DNA from: Actinoplanes oryzae
Lineage (GTDB): Bacteria; Actinomycetota; Actinomycetes; Mycobacteriales; Micromonosporaceae
Length of the DNA: 64,000 nucleotides
Assembly (NCBI RefSeq): GCF_030757795.1
Contig: NZ_JAUQWH010000015.1
Span: 1-64,000, forward strand
Reading direction: 5' to 3'
Both the position numbers and the translations under genes were made by a program. The notes under the pieces are model-generated. The model was not told where the DNA came from and made no database searches. It worked only from the letters and a program-made list of their open reading frames with translations. Each line of letters opens with the position of its first letter. The first letter of the stretch is position 1. This document shows positions 1-9,114 of the stretch, one piece after another.

Positions 1-2
1 CT

Positions 3-2096
3 GCCGCGCCCGCCGCTGGTCCGGCTGCCGCGCCCGCCGCTGGTCCGGCTGCCGCGCCCGCCGCTGGTCCGGTTGCCGGGCTCGCCGCTGGGAGCGCTTC
101 CGCCGCCGTGCCTCCGCCGCCCGACGACATCGTGGGCGACCATCTCGACGACGCGACGCTCGTGGAGGCGATGGCCGACCTCGGGGCGCCGCAGCAGTAC
201 TCGCAGGAGGGCTTCGCGCGGCTGCGGGCGTACAGCAGGGAGCTGGCCGAGCTGCGGCAGCGCCTGGACCAGCCCCTCCCCGACCTGGTCGCCGACATCG
301 AACGCACCATCGGCCTCGACGTCGAGGTCGCCGTGCGCGGCTGGGCGGCGGGCGACGCCGGCCTGGCCCGCGGGCACCTCGACGCGCTCGGCGACGTGGC
401 CGCCCGCTATGCCGGGGACACCGACGGGGGCACGCTGGCCGGCTTCCTCGCGTTCCTGGACGCGGCCGAGGAGGAGGAGCGCGGGCTCACCCCGGGGCAG
501 GTCGACGTGGTCGAGGGCGCGGTGCAGATCCTGACCGCCCACGCGGCGAAGGGCCTCGAGTGGGACGTCGTCTCCGTCGCCGGCCTGACCAGGAACGTGT
601 GGCCGGGTATGACCCGGGGCTCGGACAACTACCTGGGCGGCATCGGCGTGCTGCCGTTCCCCCTGCGCGGGGACGCCGGCGGCCTGCCGGAGCTCGACCT
701 CTCCGGGGCCGTCGACCAGAAGGACGTGAACGCGGCGCTCACCGCCTTCGGGCGCGCGTGGCGGGAGCACGACGAGCGGGAGGAGCGCCGGCTCGCGTAC
801 GTGGCGGTGACCCGGCCCCGCCGGCTCCTGCTCGCCTCCGGCTACTGGTGGGGCGACGGGGTGAAGCGGCCGCGCGGACCGTCGGTGTTCCTGTCCGAGA
901 TCCGGGCGTCGTGCCTGGAAGGGGCGGGTCTCGTGGAGCACTGGGCGCCCGAGCCTGCCGCGGACGCCGTCAACCCGAGCGCCGAGCAGGTCGCCTCGGC
1001 GGAGTGGCCGTCGGACCCGCTCGGCGGCCGCCGCCCGGCCATGGCGGCGGCCGCCGACCTGATCCGCCGCATGATCGCCGCCCCGGACCCCGCTAGTCCC
1101 TCGGTGATCACCGCCGCGGCTGCGGCCGCCGAAACCGCTGCCGCCGCGGCCTCCGAAACCGCCGCGGCCGCTGATTCCGCCGCCGCTGATTCCGCCGCCG
1201 CTGATTCCGCCGCCGCTGATTCCGCCGCCGCGGCGGCGGAGTTCGTCGCGCTGGCGGCGTCCGATCCCGAGGTCGCCGCGCGCGCCGGGCTGGCCGCTGA
1301 CCTGGTCGGACTGCCCCCGTCGGGCGCCGATCCCGCCGGCCCCGGGGACGCCGCGGCCGGGGACGCCGCGGCCGGGGACGCCGCGGCCGGGGGCGCCGAG
1401 CCGCCGGACCCCGATATCGAACGCTGGCGCCGCGAGGCCGCCCTCCTACTCGCCGAGCGGGAGGAACGCGCCCGCCGCGAGGGCCCCCTCGACGTCGCGA
1501 TCCCGTCGCACCTGTCCGTGTCGCAGCTCGTGGTGCTGCGGCGGGACCCGCAACTCCTGGCCCGTACGCTCCGGCGGCCCCTGCCGCACCGCCCGGCCCC
1601 GCAGGCCCGGCGCGGCACGGCCTTCCACGCCTGGCTCGAACAGCGCTACGGCGCCGTGCGCCTGCTCGACCTCGACGAGCTCCCCGGCGCGGCCGACGAC
1701 GACGGGGCCGCCGACGAGGAGCTGGCCGCGCTGCAGGAGGCGTTCCTGGCGGGCGAGTGGGCCGGCCGTACCCCTCTCGAAGTCGAAGTGCCCTTCGCCA
1801 CCACCGTGGCGGGCGTGGTCCTCCGGGGCCGCATCGACGCCGTGTTCGCCGAGCCGGGCGGCCGCTACGACGTGATCGACTGGAAGACCGGCCGGCGCCC
1901 CGCCACGGCGGACGCGGCGGCTGCCACGGTGCAGCTGGCCGCGTACAGGATGGCGTGGGCGACCCTCGCCGGGGTGCCGGTCAGCCGGGTGCGGGCGGGC
2001 TTCCACTACGTCCGGGAGGGGGTCACCGTGCGCCCGGCCGACCTCCTCGACGCCGACGGCCTGGCCGCTCTGATCACCGACCTCCCGCTGATCTAG
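3..2096 (+). CDS. adnB: ATP-dependent helicase-nuclease AdnB, C-terminal part
   Basis: The reading frame is open from the window edge, so the N-terminal ATPase is outside. What is visible is the end of a UvrD-like helicase: motif V (TAHAAKGLEWD, about 534-566) and motif VI (LAYVAVTRPRR, about 789-821). A C-terminal PD-(D/E)XK nuclease follows, with GRID near 1828 and IDWKTGR near 1875. AdnAB is the actinobacterial enzyme that resects double-strand breaks. AdnB rather than AdnA is chosen because nudC, mycoredoxin and uvrD2 follow, as in M. tuberculosis Rv3201c-Rv3198c. Oddities are Ala/Pro and Ala/Asp/Ser low-complexity linkers made of perfect short tandem repeats, one at the 5' edge and two between helicase and nuclease. 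Confidence 0.85.
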   Translation, partial: AAPAAGPAAAPAAGPAAAPAAGPVAGLAAGSASAAVPPPPDDIVGDHLDDATLVEAMADLGAPQQYSQEGFARLRAYSRELAELRQRLDQPLPDLVADIERTIGLDVEVAVRGWAAGDAGLARGHLDALGDVAARYAGDTDGGTLAGFLAFLDAAEEEERGLTPGQVDVVEGAVQILTAHAAKGLEWDVVSVAGLTRNVWPGMTRGSDNYLGGIGVLPFPLRGDAGGLPELDLSGAVDQKDVNAALTAFGRAWREHDEREERRLAYVAVTRPRRLLLASGYWWGDGVKRPRGPSVFLSEIRASCLEGAGLVEHWAPEPAADAVNPSAEQVASAEWPSDPLGGRRPAMAAAADLIRRMIAAPDPASPSVITAAAAAAETAAAAASETAAAADSAAADSAAADSAAADSAAAAAEFVALAASDPEVAARAGLAADLVGLPPSGADPAGPGDAAAGDAAAGDAAAGGAEPPDPDIERWRREAALLLAEREERARREGPLDVAIPSHLSVSQLVVLRRDPQLLARTLRRPLPHRPAPQARRGTAFHAWLEQRYGAVRLLDLDELPGAADDDGAADEELAALQEAFLAGEWAGRTPLEVEVPFATTVAGVVLRGRIDAVFAEPGGRYDVIDWKTGRRPATADAAAATVQLAAYRMAWATLAGVPVSRVRAGFHYVREGVTVRPADLLDADGLAALITDLPLI
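8..80 (+). repeat. 24-bp tandem repeat inside adnB
   Basis: About three copies of a 24-bp unit that keep frame and encode an Ala-Pro-Gly linker. It starts at the window edge, so the copy number may be higher. Confidence 0.7.
1170..1397 (+). repeat. two 15-bp in-frame tandem repeat tracts in adnB
   Basis: Four copies of a 15-bp unit encoding ADSAA lie at about 1170-1230. Three copies of a 15-bp unit encoding GDAAA lie at about 1343-1397. Both fall in the linker between helicase motif VI and the nuclease domain, and the 15-bp period keeps the frame. Confidence 0.8.
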
Positions 2097-2176
2097 GGAT
2101 CCTTCCGCGGCTGCGTCGCTTCGCTGACCTTTCCAAGGCCGCCGCCACGCGCCGCGATCGGTGCGAAAGTCCGTCC

Positions 2177-2584
2177 TCAGAGGCCCGCTGCGGCCAGCAG
2201 GTGCAGGAGAGCCGCCGCGTACGCCTCCTCCACCGTGGCCGCGGCGAACGCACGGTCCTCACCCAGCAGAGTGATGTCCGCCTCCCACCCCGCGCCGGTC
2301 CGCCGCAGGGCCTGCAACGTCGCGCCGAGCAGCTCCCGCAGCTGGTCCTCCCGCGGCAGCCACAGGGCCTCGTCCAGCTCCACGTCGTCGAGCGCCCACT
2401 CGGTCGTGCCGTTGAAGCCGATCACCCGGCCCTCGGGCAGCGTGTGCACCTCGATCGTCATGTTGCTCAGCACGAACACGTCCTCGTCGAGGTCCCGATC
2501 CGGGATCGCGAACCGGTCCCCGGGGCCCGGTTTCCACTCCAGCCCGGCCTCCCTGAGCTGCCGGGCCAATTGCATGCTGATCAC
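2177..2584 (-). CDS. conserved hypothetical protein, 135 aa
   Basis: Start is a GTG at 2584 with a purine-rich GGAAAGGGGGG site about 8 bases upstream; a second in-frame ATG follows three codons later. The protein begins [15 protein letters not shown] and is acidic with alternating strands and a helical C-terminus. No signal peptide, membrane segment or catalytic motif is visible. Short proteins of this appearance occur widely in actinomycetes and are sometimes labelled CpaE-like, a name I cannot support from the sequence. It is convergent with adnB, with an 80-base gap. Confidence 0.7.
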   Translation of the reverse strand: MISMQLARQLREAGLEWKPGPGDRFAIPDRDLDEDVFVLSNMTIEVHTLPEGRVIGFNGTTEWALDDVELDEALWLPREDQLRELLGATLQALRRTGAGWEADITLLGEDRAFAAATVEEAYAAALLHLLAAAGL

Positions 2585-2808
2585 GGGCGAACCCCCCTTT
2601 CCGTGCTAGGCTCCCAAGCGTTGTCAGTTTGGTTCCCAAGTACTCAGGAGCGCCTGTGGGGAAGTCTGCCCGAGGCGCTCTTTGTCGTAACCCGGGTTTC
2701 TCCGGTACGGGCGATCAGTACGGCGACACGAGACCCACAGAAAGCGGGTCTTACCACCTCGCTCCCGTCCATAATGGCCAGGAGCGATCGACCGTCGAGG
2801 AGACGAGC

Positions 2809-3012
2809 ATGGTTACCGGCGTTGTGAAGTGGTTCAACGCGGACAAGGGCTTCGGGTTCATCACCCCTGACGACGGCGGTGCCGACGTCTTCGCCCACTT
2901 CTCCGCGATCCAGATGTCCGGCTACCGCAGCCTGGACGAGAACCAGCGCGTGGAGTTCGAGGTCACCCAGGGCCAGAAGGGCCCGCAGGCCGCGAACATC
3001 CGCGCCGTCTGA
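2809..3012 (+). CDS. cold-shock protein, CspA family
   Basis: A 67-residue single-domain OB-fold nucleic-acid binding protein, the normal length for the family. RNP1 (KGFGFI, residues 13-18) and RNP2-like (VFAHFSAI, 27-34) motifs are present. ATG at 2809 is preceded by GAGGAG at about 2797. Roughly 220 bases without a gene precede it; a long 5' leader is common for csp genes and could carry thermal regulation, though no specific element is recognised. A strong hairpin directly follows the gene. Confidence 0.95.
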   Translation: MVTGVVKWFNADKGFGFITPDDGGADVFAHFSAIQMSGYRSLDENQRVEFEVTQGQKGPQAANIRAV

Positions 3013-3034
3013 GTCCAGCCCCTGCGCTGACGCC

Positions 3035-3069
3035 CGACGCCGGCACCCGAGAGCGGGGTGCCGGCGTCG
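3035..3069 (+). terminator. hairpin terminator after the cold-shock gene
   Basis: A perfect 14-bp stem, left arm 3035-3048 and right arm 3056-3069, with a 7-base loop, 23 bases after the csp stop. No U-tract follows, as is usual in high-GC actinomycetes. Confidence 0.8.
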
Positions 3070-3778
3070 CCGCTTTCGATCCTCCCCGCCGCGCGCCCGC
3101 CGCCCGGCCGAGGAGGATCACCCCGTCGCCCGGCCGGTCGAGTGCCACGTCGCCGCACTCGCCCGGCCGAGCGCCGTGCCGCCGTCGCCCGCGCGCCGAG
3201 CCGCCGTCGCCGTCGCCCGCGCGCCGAGCCGCCGTCGCCGTCGCCCGCGCGCCGAGCCGCCGTCGCCGTCGCCCGCGCGCCGTGCCGCCGTCGCCCGCGC
3301 GCCGTGCCGCTGCCGAGCCGCCGTCGCCCCGCCGCCGTCGCCCGTGTGCCGTGCCGCCCGCGCGCCCAGCCGCCGTCGCCCCGCCGCCGTCCGCTCCGCC
3401 ATCGCCCGTGTGCCGTGCCGCCGTCGCCCGGTGTGCCGCGCCGGCGCCGTCGCCCGCGCGCTGTCCCCGCGCCGCCGTCGCGCCGTCCCGGTCCGTCTGA
3501 ACGTCACGTCGCCGCCCGCAGCCGAGAGCCGCGAAGGCCCACGATGCATCGCCGCCCGTCCGGCGCCCGTCCAGCGCGGTCGTCTGCCCCCCGTCCGGCG
3601 CGGTCGCCCGGCGTCCGCCGTCTGCGATCGTCCGGCGCGGTCGGCCAGCGCGTCCGGCGTTGTCAGGCGCCGCGTCTCCGGCGCGGTCGGCCAGCGCGTC
3701 CGGCGTTGTCAGGCGCCGCGTGTCCGGCGCGGTCGGCCGCCGCGCGTCGGCGTGGTCAGGCGTCGCGTGTCGGCGTGG
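3070..3778. repeat. gene-free GC-rich tandem-repeat region
   Basis: About 700 bases with no convincing gene between the csp and plsC-like genes. From about 3170 to 3480 it holds degenerate arrays of CCGCCGTCGCCC-type words, including about three copies of a 28-bp unit at 3188-3285. From 3631 there is a 46-bp unit in two perfect copies (3631-3676, 3677-3722) and a partial third starting at 3723. ORFs through it are Arg/Pro/Ala artefacts of composition. Confidence 0.75.
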
Positions 3779-4519
3779 TCAGGCTCCGCCGGTCTGGAGG
3801 CGTGCCGTCCCGCCCGCGGTCTCCGGCAGCGGAGCCGTCCCGCCCATGTGCGCCGGCAGCCACCACCGATCGTCCGGCCCGGCCGGCTGCTCCGGATACT
3901 CCCGCTGCGCCGCGTCGAGCAGCGCGGTCAGCCGCTGGTGCAGCGCGAGCGTCGTGGCGTCCGCGGTGGCGTCGGCCGGCGTCGGGATGGGCTCGCCGAT
4001 CTTGATGAGGACCGGGACGTGACGCTTGGTGAGCTCCTTCTTGTGGCCCTTGGTCATGAGGCGGTGGGGGCCCCAGACGGCCATCGGGATCAGGGGCACC
4101 TTGGCCGCGTGGGCTAGGCGGGCCGCCCCCGACTTGAGGGCCTTGACGGTGAAGGACTCGCTGATCGTGGCCTCGGGGAAGACGCCGACGACCTCGCCGT
4201 TGCGCAGGGCCTCCTCCGCCTCGCGGAAGGCGCCGGTGCCGGCCTTGCGGTCGACCGGGATGTGCCGCATGCCGCGCATGAGGGGGCCGCTGAACTTGTG
4301 GTCGAAGACCGACTTCTTGGCCATGAACCGGACGAGCCGCTTGGCCGGCTGGGCGCCCAGGCCGCAGAAGATGAAGTCGAGGTAGCTGACATGGTTGCTC
4401 GCGAGCACCGCCCCGCCGCTGGTGGGCACGTGGTGCGCGCCGTCGACCTGGATGCGCAGGTCGAGCACGCGGAACATCGTCTTCGCGAGACCGATGACCG
4501 GGGGGTACACGATTTCCAT
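3779..4519 (-). CDS. 1-acyl-glycerol-3-phosphate acyltransferase family (PlsC-like)
   Basis: A 246-residue acyltransferase expected to acylate lysophosphatidic acid or a related lysolipid at the membrane. The catalytic NHVSYLDF (NHX4D) motif lies near residue 41, and the FPEATIS block corresponds to the conserved FPEGTRS. ATG at 4519 is chosen because MEIVYPPVIGLAK opens like the family. A longer frame back to 4756 would overlap the small gene at 4668 and adds no family-like sequence. The C-terminal 30 residues are Pro/Gly-rich, where the gene meets the repeat region. Confidence 0.85.
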   Translation of the reverse strand: MEIVYPPVIGLAKTMFRVLDLRIQVDGAHHVPTSGGAVLASNHVSYLDFIFCGLGAQPAKRLVRFMAKKSVFDHKFSGPLMRGMRHIPVDRKAGTGAFREAEEALRNGEVVGVFPEATISESFTVKALKSGAARLAHAAKVPLIPMAVWGPHRLMTKGHKKELTKRHVPVLIKIGEPIPTPADATADATTLALHQRLTALLDAAQREYPEQPAGPDDRWWLPAHMGGTAPLPETAGGTARLQTGGA

Positions 4520-4667
4520 CGCATTACGGTAGCCCCCGCGGTTGTATCTTTCCTGTGAGCCGGTGCAACGAAATCGGCTGCTGATGCGTCTTAAGGGTGA
4601 CTGCGCCGAGGCGCCCGGGGGTTCACGCTGAGGGAAACCCTGCGGCGGCACTTCCGGGAGGCCCTGC

Positions 4668-4841
4668 ATGAAGCCCGTGTCCGCACGCCGCGAGCTCGCC
4701 ATCGTGCTCGCGCTGGCCGTGCTCGGCCTCGTCCTGGTCTCGGCCGTTGCCTTCACCCCGTGGTACGAGCCGGCCGGTCACGCCGGTGCCGCCGTCGTCC
4801 ACACCGTGCCCCCGGCCGACCCCGCCGTGGCCGCCGGTTGA
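4668..4841 (+). CDS. small single-pass membrane protein, 57 aa
   Basis: ATG at 4668 has GGGAGG seven bases upstream. The protein has a basic N-terminus (MKPVSARRE), one hydrophobic helix (AIVLALAVLGLVLVSAVAF), then a PWYEPAGHAGAAVV tail of about 30 residues outside the membrane. It is divergent from the PlsC-like gene and 45 bases ahead of another membrane-anchored gene. The function is not recognised. The clear ribosome site and membrane topology make it a probable real gene despite its length. Confidence 0.6.
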   Translation: MKPVSARRELAIVLALAVLGLVLVSAVAFTPWYEPAGHAGAAVVHTVPPADPAVAAG

Positions 4842-4886
4842 GACAAGGCGGATGTCCCATGACCCTCGGCGGTGGTGTTCACTGGG

Positions 4887-5768
4887 ATGATGTCCGAGCC
4901 GACCCCGCCCGCCTGGTCCCGGCCGGGCGGCCCGTGGGCGTCCGGCACGGTGACCGGCGTCCCGCCGATCGAGCCGCCGGCCCCCGAGACCCCGCTTGAG
5001 CAGCCCGGCGAGGATGCGCCCCGGCGCCGCCGCCGGCAGATGCTGCTCTTCGGCGGGATAGCGGGCGCCATCGTCGCCGTCGGTCTGACGATCATCCTGA
5101 TCGTGGCGCTGTCGTCGGGCGGGGACGCGTTCTCGGGCAAGGCGTCGGCCCCCACCGACGTACGCCCGCCGCTCGCCCAGATGTGCCCGGCGCCCACGAC
5201 GATCCCCGAGGACCCGTCGCCCGCCCCGGCGCAGCCGGCGCCTCCGGCGGCGGGGGAGCGGACGGCCGACGAGGAGGCCGGGATCTCGTACGAGAAGTTC
5301 GGCGCCCCCTGGGAGACGTGGACCACGGTCTGGCGGGCCGGGACGCTCGAGGTGCCGTACAAGGTGGGTCAGCACTTCGTCACCGAGCAGTACAGCGGCG
5401 GCACGTACCATGCGTCGATCCTGTCCGCCGCGGTGCCGGCGGCGGAGAACGACGCGGTGACCCTCAACCTCGAGTGCGTGGGCCGGCAGGTGGCCGCCGA
5501 TGTGCGCGCCGAGTACTACCCGCAGCCGAACACGATCGAGCAGTTGCGCGACGAGCTGACGACGCTGGGCGGGCGCCCGGCCTATCTGAGCGAGTTCCGG
5601 CTGCACTTCCAGTCGCCGGGGCTGCGGGCCACGGCGGAGCGCTCGGCCGTCGCCGTCATCGACGTCGGCAAGCCCACCGCCGCGGTCCTCTACATCTCGA
5701 TCCCGAACACGCACGCCCAGTTCGAGCCGGTCATCGCCCAGGTTCTCGCGAGCGTCCGGCCGCTCTAG
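4887..5768 (+). CDS. membrane-anchored hypothetical protein
   Basis: About 293 residues: a Pro-rich cytoplasmic N-terminus, a stretch of five arginines, one transmembrane helix (LLFGGIAGAIVAVGLTIILI), a Pro/Ala-rich spacer and an extracellular domain of about 170 residues. That domain has the look of an alpha/beta sensor or lipoprotein-like fold, but I do not recognise the family. Tandem ATGs at 4887/4890 are preferred over GTG at 4872. It converges on the ABC permease, overlapping it by 4 bases. Confidence 0.7.
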   Translation: MMSEPTPPAWSRPGGPWASGTVTGVPPIEPPAPETPLEQPGEDAPRRRRRQMLLFGGIAGAIVAVGLTIILIVALSSGGDAFSGKASAPTDVRPPLAQMCPAPTTIPEDPSPAPAQPAPPAAGERTADEEAGISYEKFGAPWETWTTVWRAGTLEVPYKVGQHFVTEQYSGGTYHASILSAAVPAAENDAVTLNLECVGRQVAADVRAEYYPQPNTIEQLRDELTTLGGRPAYLSEFRLHFQSPGLRATAERSAVAVIDVGKPTAAVLYISIPNTHAQFEPVIAQVLASVRPL

Positions 5769-6662
5769 GAGCCGGTGAGACCCCAGCGCTTGCGCAGCGC
5801 GTTGTCGGCGGCGTTGAAGAGCACGTCGATCAGGATGCCGATCACCAGCACCACGATGATGAAGCTGATGACCAGCGAGGTCTCGCTGAGGTCGCGCGCC
5901 TGCTGCATGCGTACGCCGATCGACAGCGCCCCCGGCACGATGACCAGCAGCTCGCCGGCCATCAGGCTGCGCCAGGAGAACGCCCAGCCCTGCTTGAGCC
6001 CGGAGATGAACGACGGGAGCGATGCGGGCAGGATCAGGTGCCTGTACTTGGCGAAGCCCGACATGCCGAGCACCTGCCCGACCCGCAGCCAGGTCCGGGG
6101 CACGTAGTCGATGCCGCTGATCAGGCCGTTGGCGACCGAGGGCGCGGCGCCGATCACCACGACGAAGAGGATGGCGCTCTCGCTGAGCTGGAAGAGCAGG
6201 ATGGCCAGCGGGAACCACATGATCGACGGCATGGTCTGCAGGCCGGTGATCAGCGAGCCGATGGCGGCGCGCAGCGGGGCGAAGCGGGAGACCGCCGCGC
6301 CCACGATGGTGCCGATCAGCACGGCCAGCGCGAAGCCGGTCGCCGCGCGGGTCATGGTCAGCCCGACGCCGCTCCAGAAGTCGCCGGTCCGGATCAGGTC
6401 GCCCAGGTCCTCGAAGACGGTGACCGGGCCGGGCAGCACGTAGACCGGCTTCCACTCGGCCCACACGACCGACTGCCACGCGAGCAGCACGATCGCGATG
6501 GCCAGGAGCTTGGGCCAGGCGCTGCGCCAGATGCGCTTACCGGCAGACCCCTTGTCCGTACGCCCGGAGCGCTCGAGCGCGTCGAGGCCGGCCACCCGGT
6601 TCGCGGCGGCGTCCCCGGCCCGGTCGGAGCCGGTGCGGTGATCGGGGGTCTGCGTGGGAACC

Positions 6663-6673
<11 letters not shown>
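5765..6673 (-). CDS. ABC transporter permease, sulfonate/nitrate/taurine type (SsuC-like)
   Basis: A 302-residue integral membrane protein with about six hydrophobic helices and the binding-protein-dependent permease signature region near GLISGIDYVPRTW. It forms the membrane channel of an ABC importer with the ATPase (overlap 11 bases) and lipoprotein encoded upstream. The hydrophilic 50-residue N-terminus is longer than usual. SsuC, TauC and nitrate permeases look alike; sulfur substrates are favoured only because an Rrf2 regulator heads the operon. Confidence 0.88.
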
Positions 6674-7433
<760 letters not shown>

Positions 7434-7454
7434 GAGCTTCTGCCCCTCAACCGG

Positions 7455-8507
7455 TCAGGAGTCGCTGACGGCGGGCTCGCCCGCGGCGGTCAGCACCTCG
7501 TTCAGCGGGCCCAGGTCGTAGATGCCCTTGAGGTCGACCGGCTTGAGCAGCCCGACGTCCTCGGCGTGCTTGGCGCTGGTGAAGAGCGACGACGCGATCG
7601 GGTCGTTCGTGAACTCGAGGTTCTTGAACGCCGCGGCCAGGATCTCGTCCTTGAGCGGCTTGCCCGAGAGCGCCGCGATCTGCTCGTTGGCGGCCTTCTG
7701 GGCGCCGGCGTTGTCGGTCTTGATGTACTTGACCGCCGCGACGTGGCCCTGCAGCAGCTTCTTGACCGTCGCCGGGTACTTCTTCAGGAACTCCTGGCTG
7801 ACGATCAGGTGCGTGGTGACGAACTGGCCGTTCGGCCACAGGTCCTTCTCGTTGACCAGGATCTTGCCCTTGGACTCCTGGACCATCCGGCTCAGGTTGG
7901 GCTCGGGCACCCAGGCGCCGTCGATCGCGCCCTGGGCGAAGGCCTGCACGGCGGTCGCGTTGTCCTGCGGCAGCACGGAGACGTCGCCGCCGCCCTGCTG
8001 GTCGGCGTTGAGTCCGTTCTCCTTGAGCCAGGCGCGCAGCGCGACGTCCTGGGTGTTGCCCAGCTGCGGCGTCGCGATCTTCTTGCCCTTGAGGTCGGCG
8101 GGGCTGTTGATGCCCTCCTTGACGACCAGGCCGGCGCCGCCGGAGGTGCTGCCCGCGATGATCTTCAGCGCGGTGCCCTTGGAGGTGGCCCAGCCGTTGA
8201 TGGCCGGGTTGGGCCCGATGTAGGTGGCGTCGATCGCGCCGGAGAACAGCGCCTCGATCGCGGCCGGGCCGGCGTTGAAGGTCTTCGTCTCCAGCTTGGT
8301 GCTGCCGAGCGACTGCTGGAAGAGGCCGTTCTTGACGCCGACCAGGGCAGGCGCGTGGGTGATGTTCGGGAAGTAGCCGAGGCGGATGGTGCCCGCCTCG
8401 CCACTGGCCGAGGCGCCCTCGTCGTCGCCGCCGCAGGCGGTGAGCGTGGCCGCGGCCACGAGGGCAGATGCTGCGACGGCTAGCGCACGGAGGGTACGGG
8501 AGCGCAT
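7455..8507 (-). CDS. substrate-binding lipoprotein of the ABC importer (SsuA/NrtA-like)
   Basis: 350 residues with a lipoprotein signal ending in LTAC (lipid cysteine near residue 25), followed by an NMT1/SsuA-type periplasmic-binding fold (RLGYFPNITHAPAL at the mature N-terminus). It captures an alkanesulfonate, taurine or nitrate-like anion. ATG at 8507 has an AAAGAGAG site just upstream, lying inside the 3' end of the regulator gene, so the two are probably translationally coupled. Confidence 0.9.
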   Translation of the reverse strand: MRSRTLRALAVAASALVAAATLTACGGDDEGASASGEAGTIRLGYFPNITHAPALVGVKNGLFQQSLGSTKLETKTFNAGPAAIEALFSGAIDATYIGPNPAINGWATSKGTALKIIAGSTSGGAGLVVKEGINSPADLKGKKIATPQLGNTQDVALRAWLKENGLNADQQGGGDVSVLPQDNATAVQAFAQGAIDGAWVPEPNLSRMVQESKGKILVNEKDLWPNGQFVTTHLIVSQEFLKKYPATVKKLLQGHVAAVKYIKTDNAGAQKAANEQIAALSGKPLKDEILAAAFKNLEFTNDPIASSLFTSAKHAEDVGLLKPVDLKGIYDLGPLNEVLTAAGEPAVSDS

Positions 8508-8914
8508 CCGGAACTCTCTTTCTGAAAAAGTTGCGCAAGGGTGCGGTGATCGACGACGCCTTCGATGGCCTCCTCCACCGCCACCCAGACGTCGCGGAGG
8601 CCGGTCGCGACCCCGTGGTACGTCGTCGTGGCGGTGGGCAGGCCGCGAACGGTGGTGAGTGCTCCGCCGACCGCCCGGACCACGTCACCGACGGTGATGT
8701 GCTCGGCCGGCCGGGCCAGGGCGTAGCCGCCGTCGACGCCCCGGTGGCTGTGCAGCAGCCCGGCGCGGCGCAGGTCCAGCAGGATGCCCTGCAGGAAGCT
8801 CAGCGGGATGTCCTGGGCCGCGGCCAGCGTGGCGGCCTTGACCAGGCCGGGCTGCTCGGACGCGATGGTCAGCATGGCCCGGACGGCGTAATCGGTGCGT
8901 GCCGAGACGTACAT
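8480..8914 (-). CDS. Rrf2-family transcriptional regulator, CymR-like
   Basis: 144 residues, winged-helix Rrf2 protein (YAVRAMLTIA, then FLQGILLDLRRAGLL and the wing GGYALARP). The three-cysteine Fe-S ligand set of IscR/NsrR is absent; only one cysteine, near the C-terminus, is visible. Clusterless Rrf2 members include CymR, the repressor of sulfur metabolism. Position as first gene of a sulfonate-type ABC operon fits autoregulated control by sulfur status. That role is inference. Confidence 0.85.
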   Translation of the reverse strand: MYVSARTDYAVRAMLTIASEQPGLVKAATLAAAQDIPLSFLQGILLDLRRAGLLHSHRGVDGGYALARPAEHITVGDVVRAVGGALTTVRGLPTATTTYHGVATGLRDVWVAVEEAIEGVVDHRTLAQLFQKESSGCAPVPSVR

Positions 8915-9114
8915 GTGGCATGTCCTCCCGGTCCGGCGGAGCGCAAAGTCGGCTTTCTCTATCTGTTGGATGGGAATAGTGGACGAGGTGGGGATGGCGC
9001 GTCAACCCCTGACCGCATCCTGAGAGCGCTGGGGTACGCAAAGTCACCCGGTTGCGAGGCGCACCACGCCGTGACAGGCGAGCCGCCGGCAGGACGGCGG
9101 GATAGATTCGACCA

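Noticed and set aside
3170-3745. CRISPR array
   Set aside because: Units are directly joined with no unique spacers and no cas genes are near.
3058-4005. Long Arg/Pro-rich ORFs across the repeat region
   Set aside because: They follow from GC-rich tandem repeats; several frames are open at once and none has domain-like sequence.
3779-4756. Longer 325-residue reading of the PlsC-like gene
   Set aside because: The extra N-terminus is unlike the family and overlaps a small divergent gene with a good ribosome site.
4623-6479. 618-codon minus-strand ORF
   Set aside because: Arg/Gly/His-rich shadow antisense to the membrane-anchored gene and out of frame with the ABC permease.
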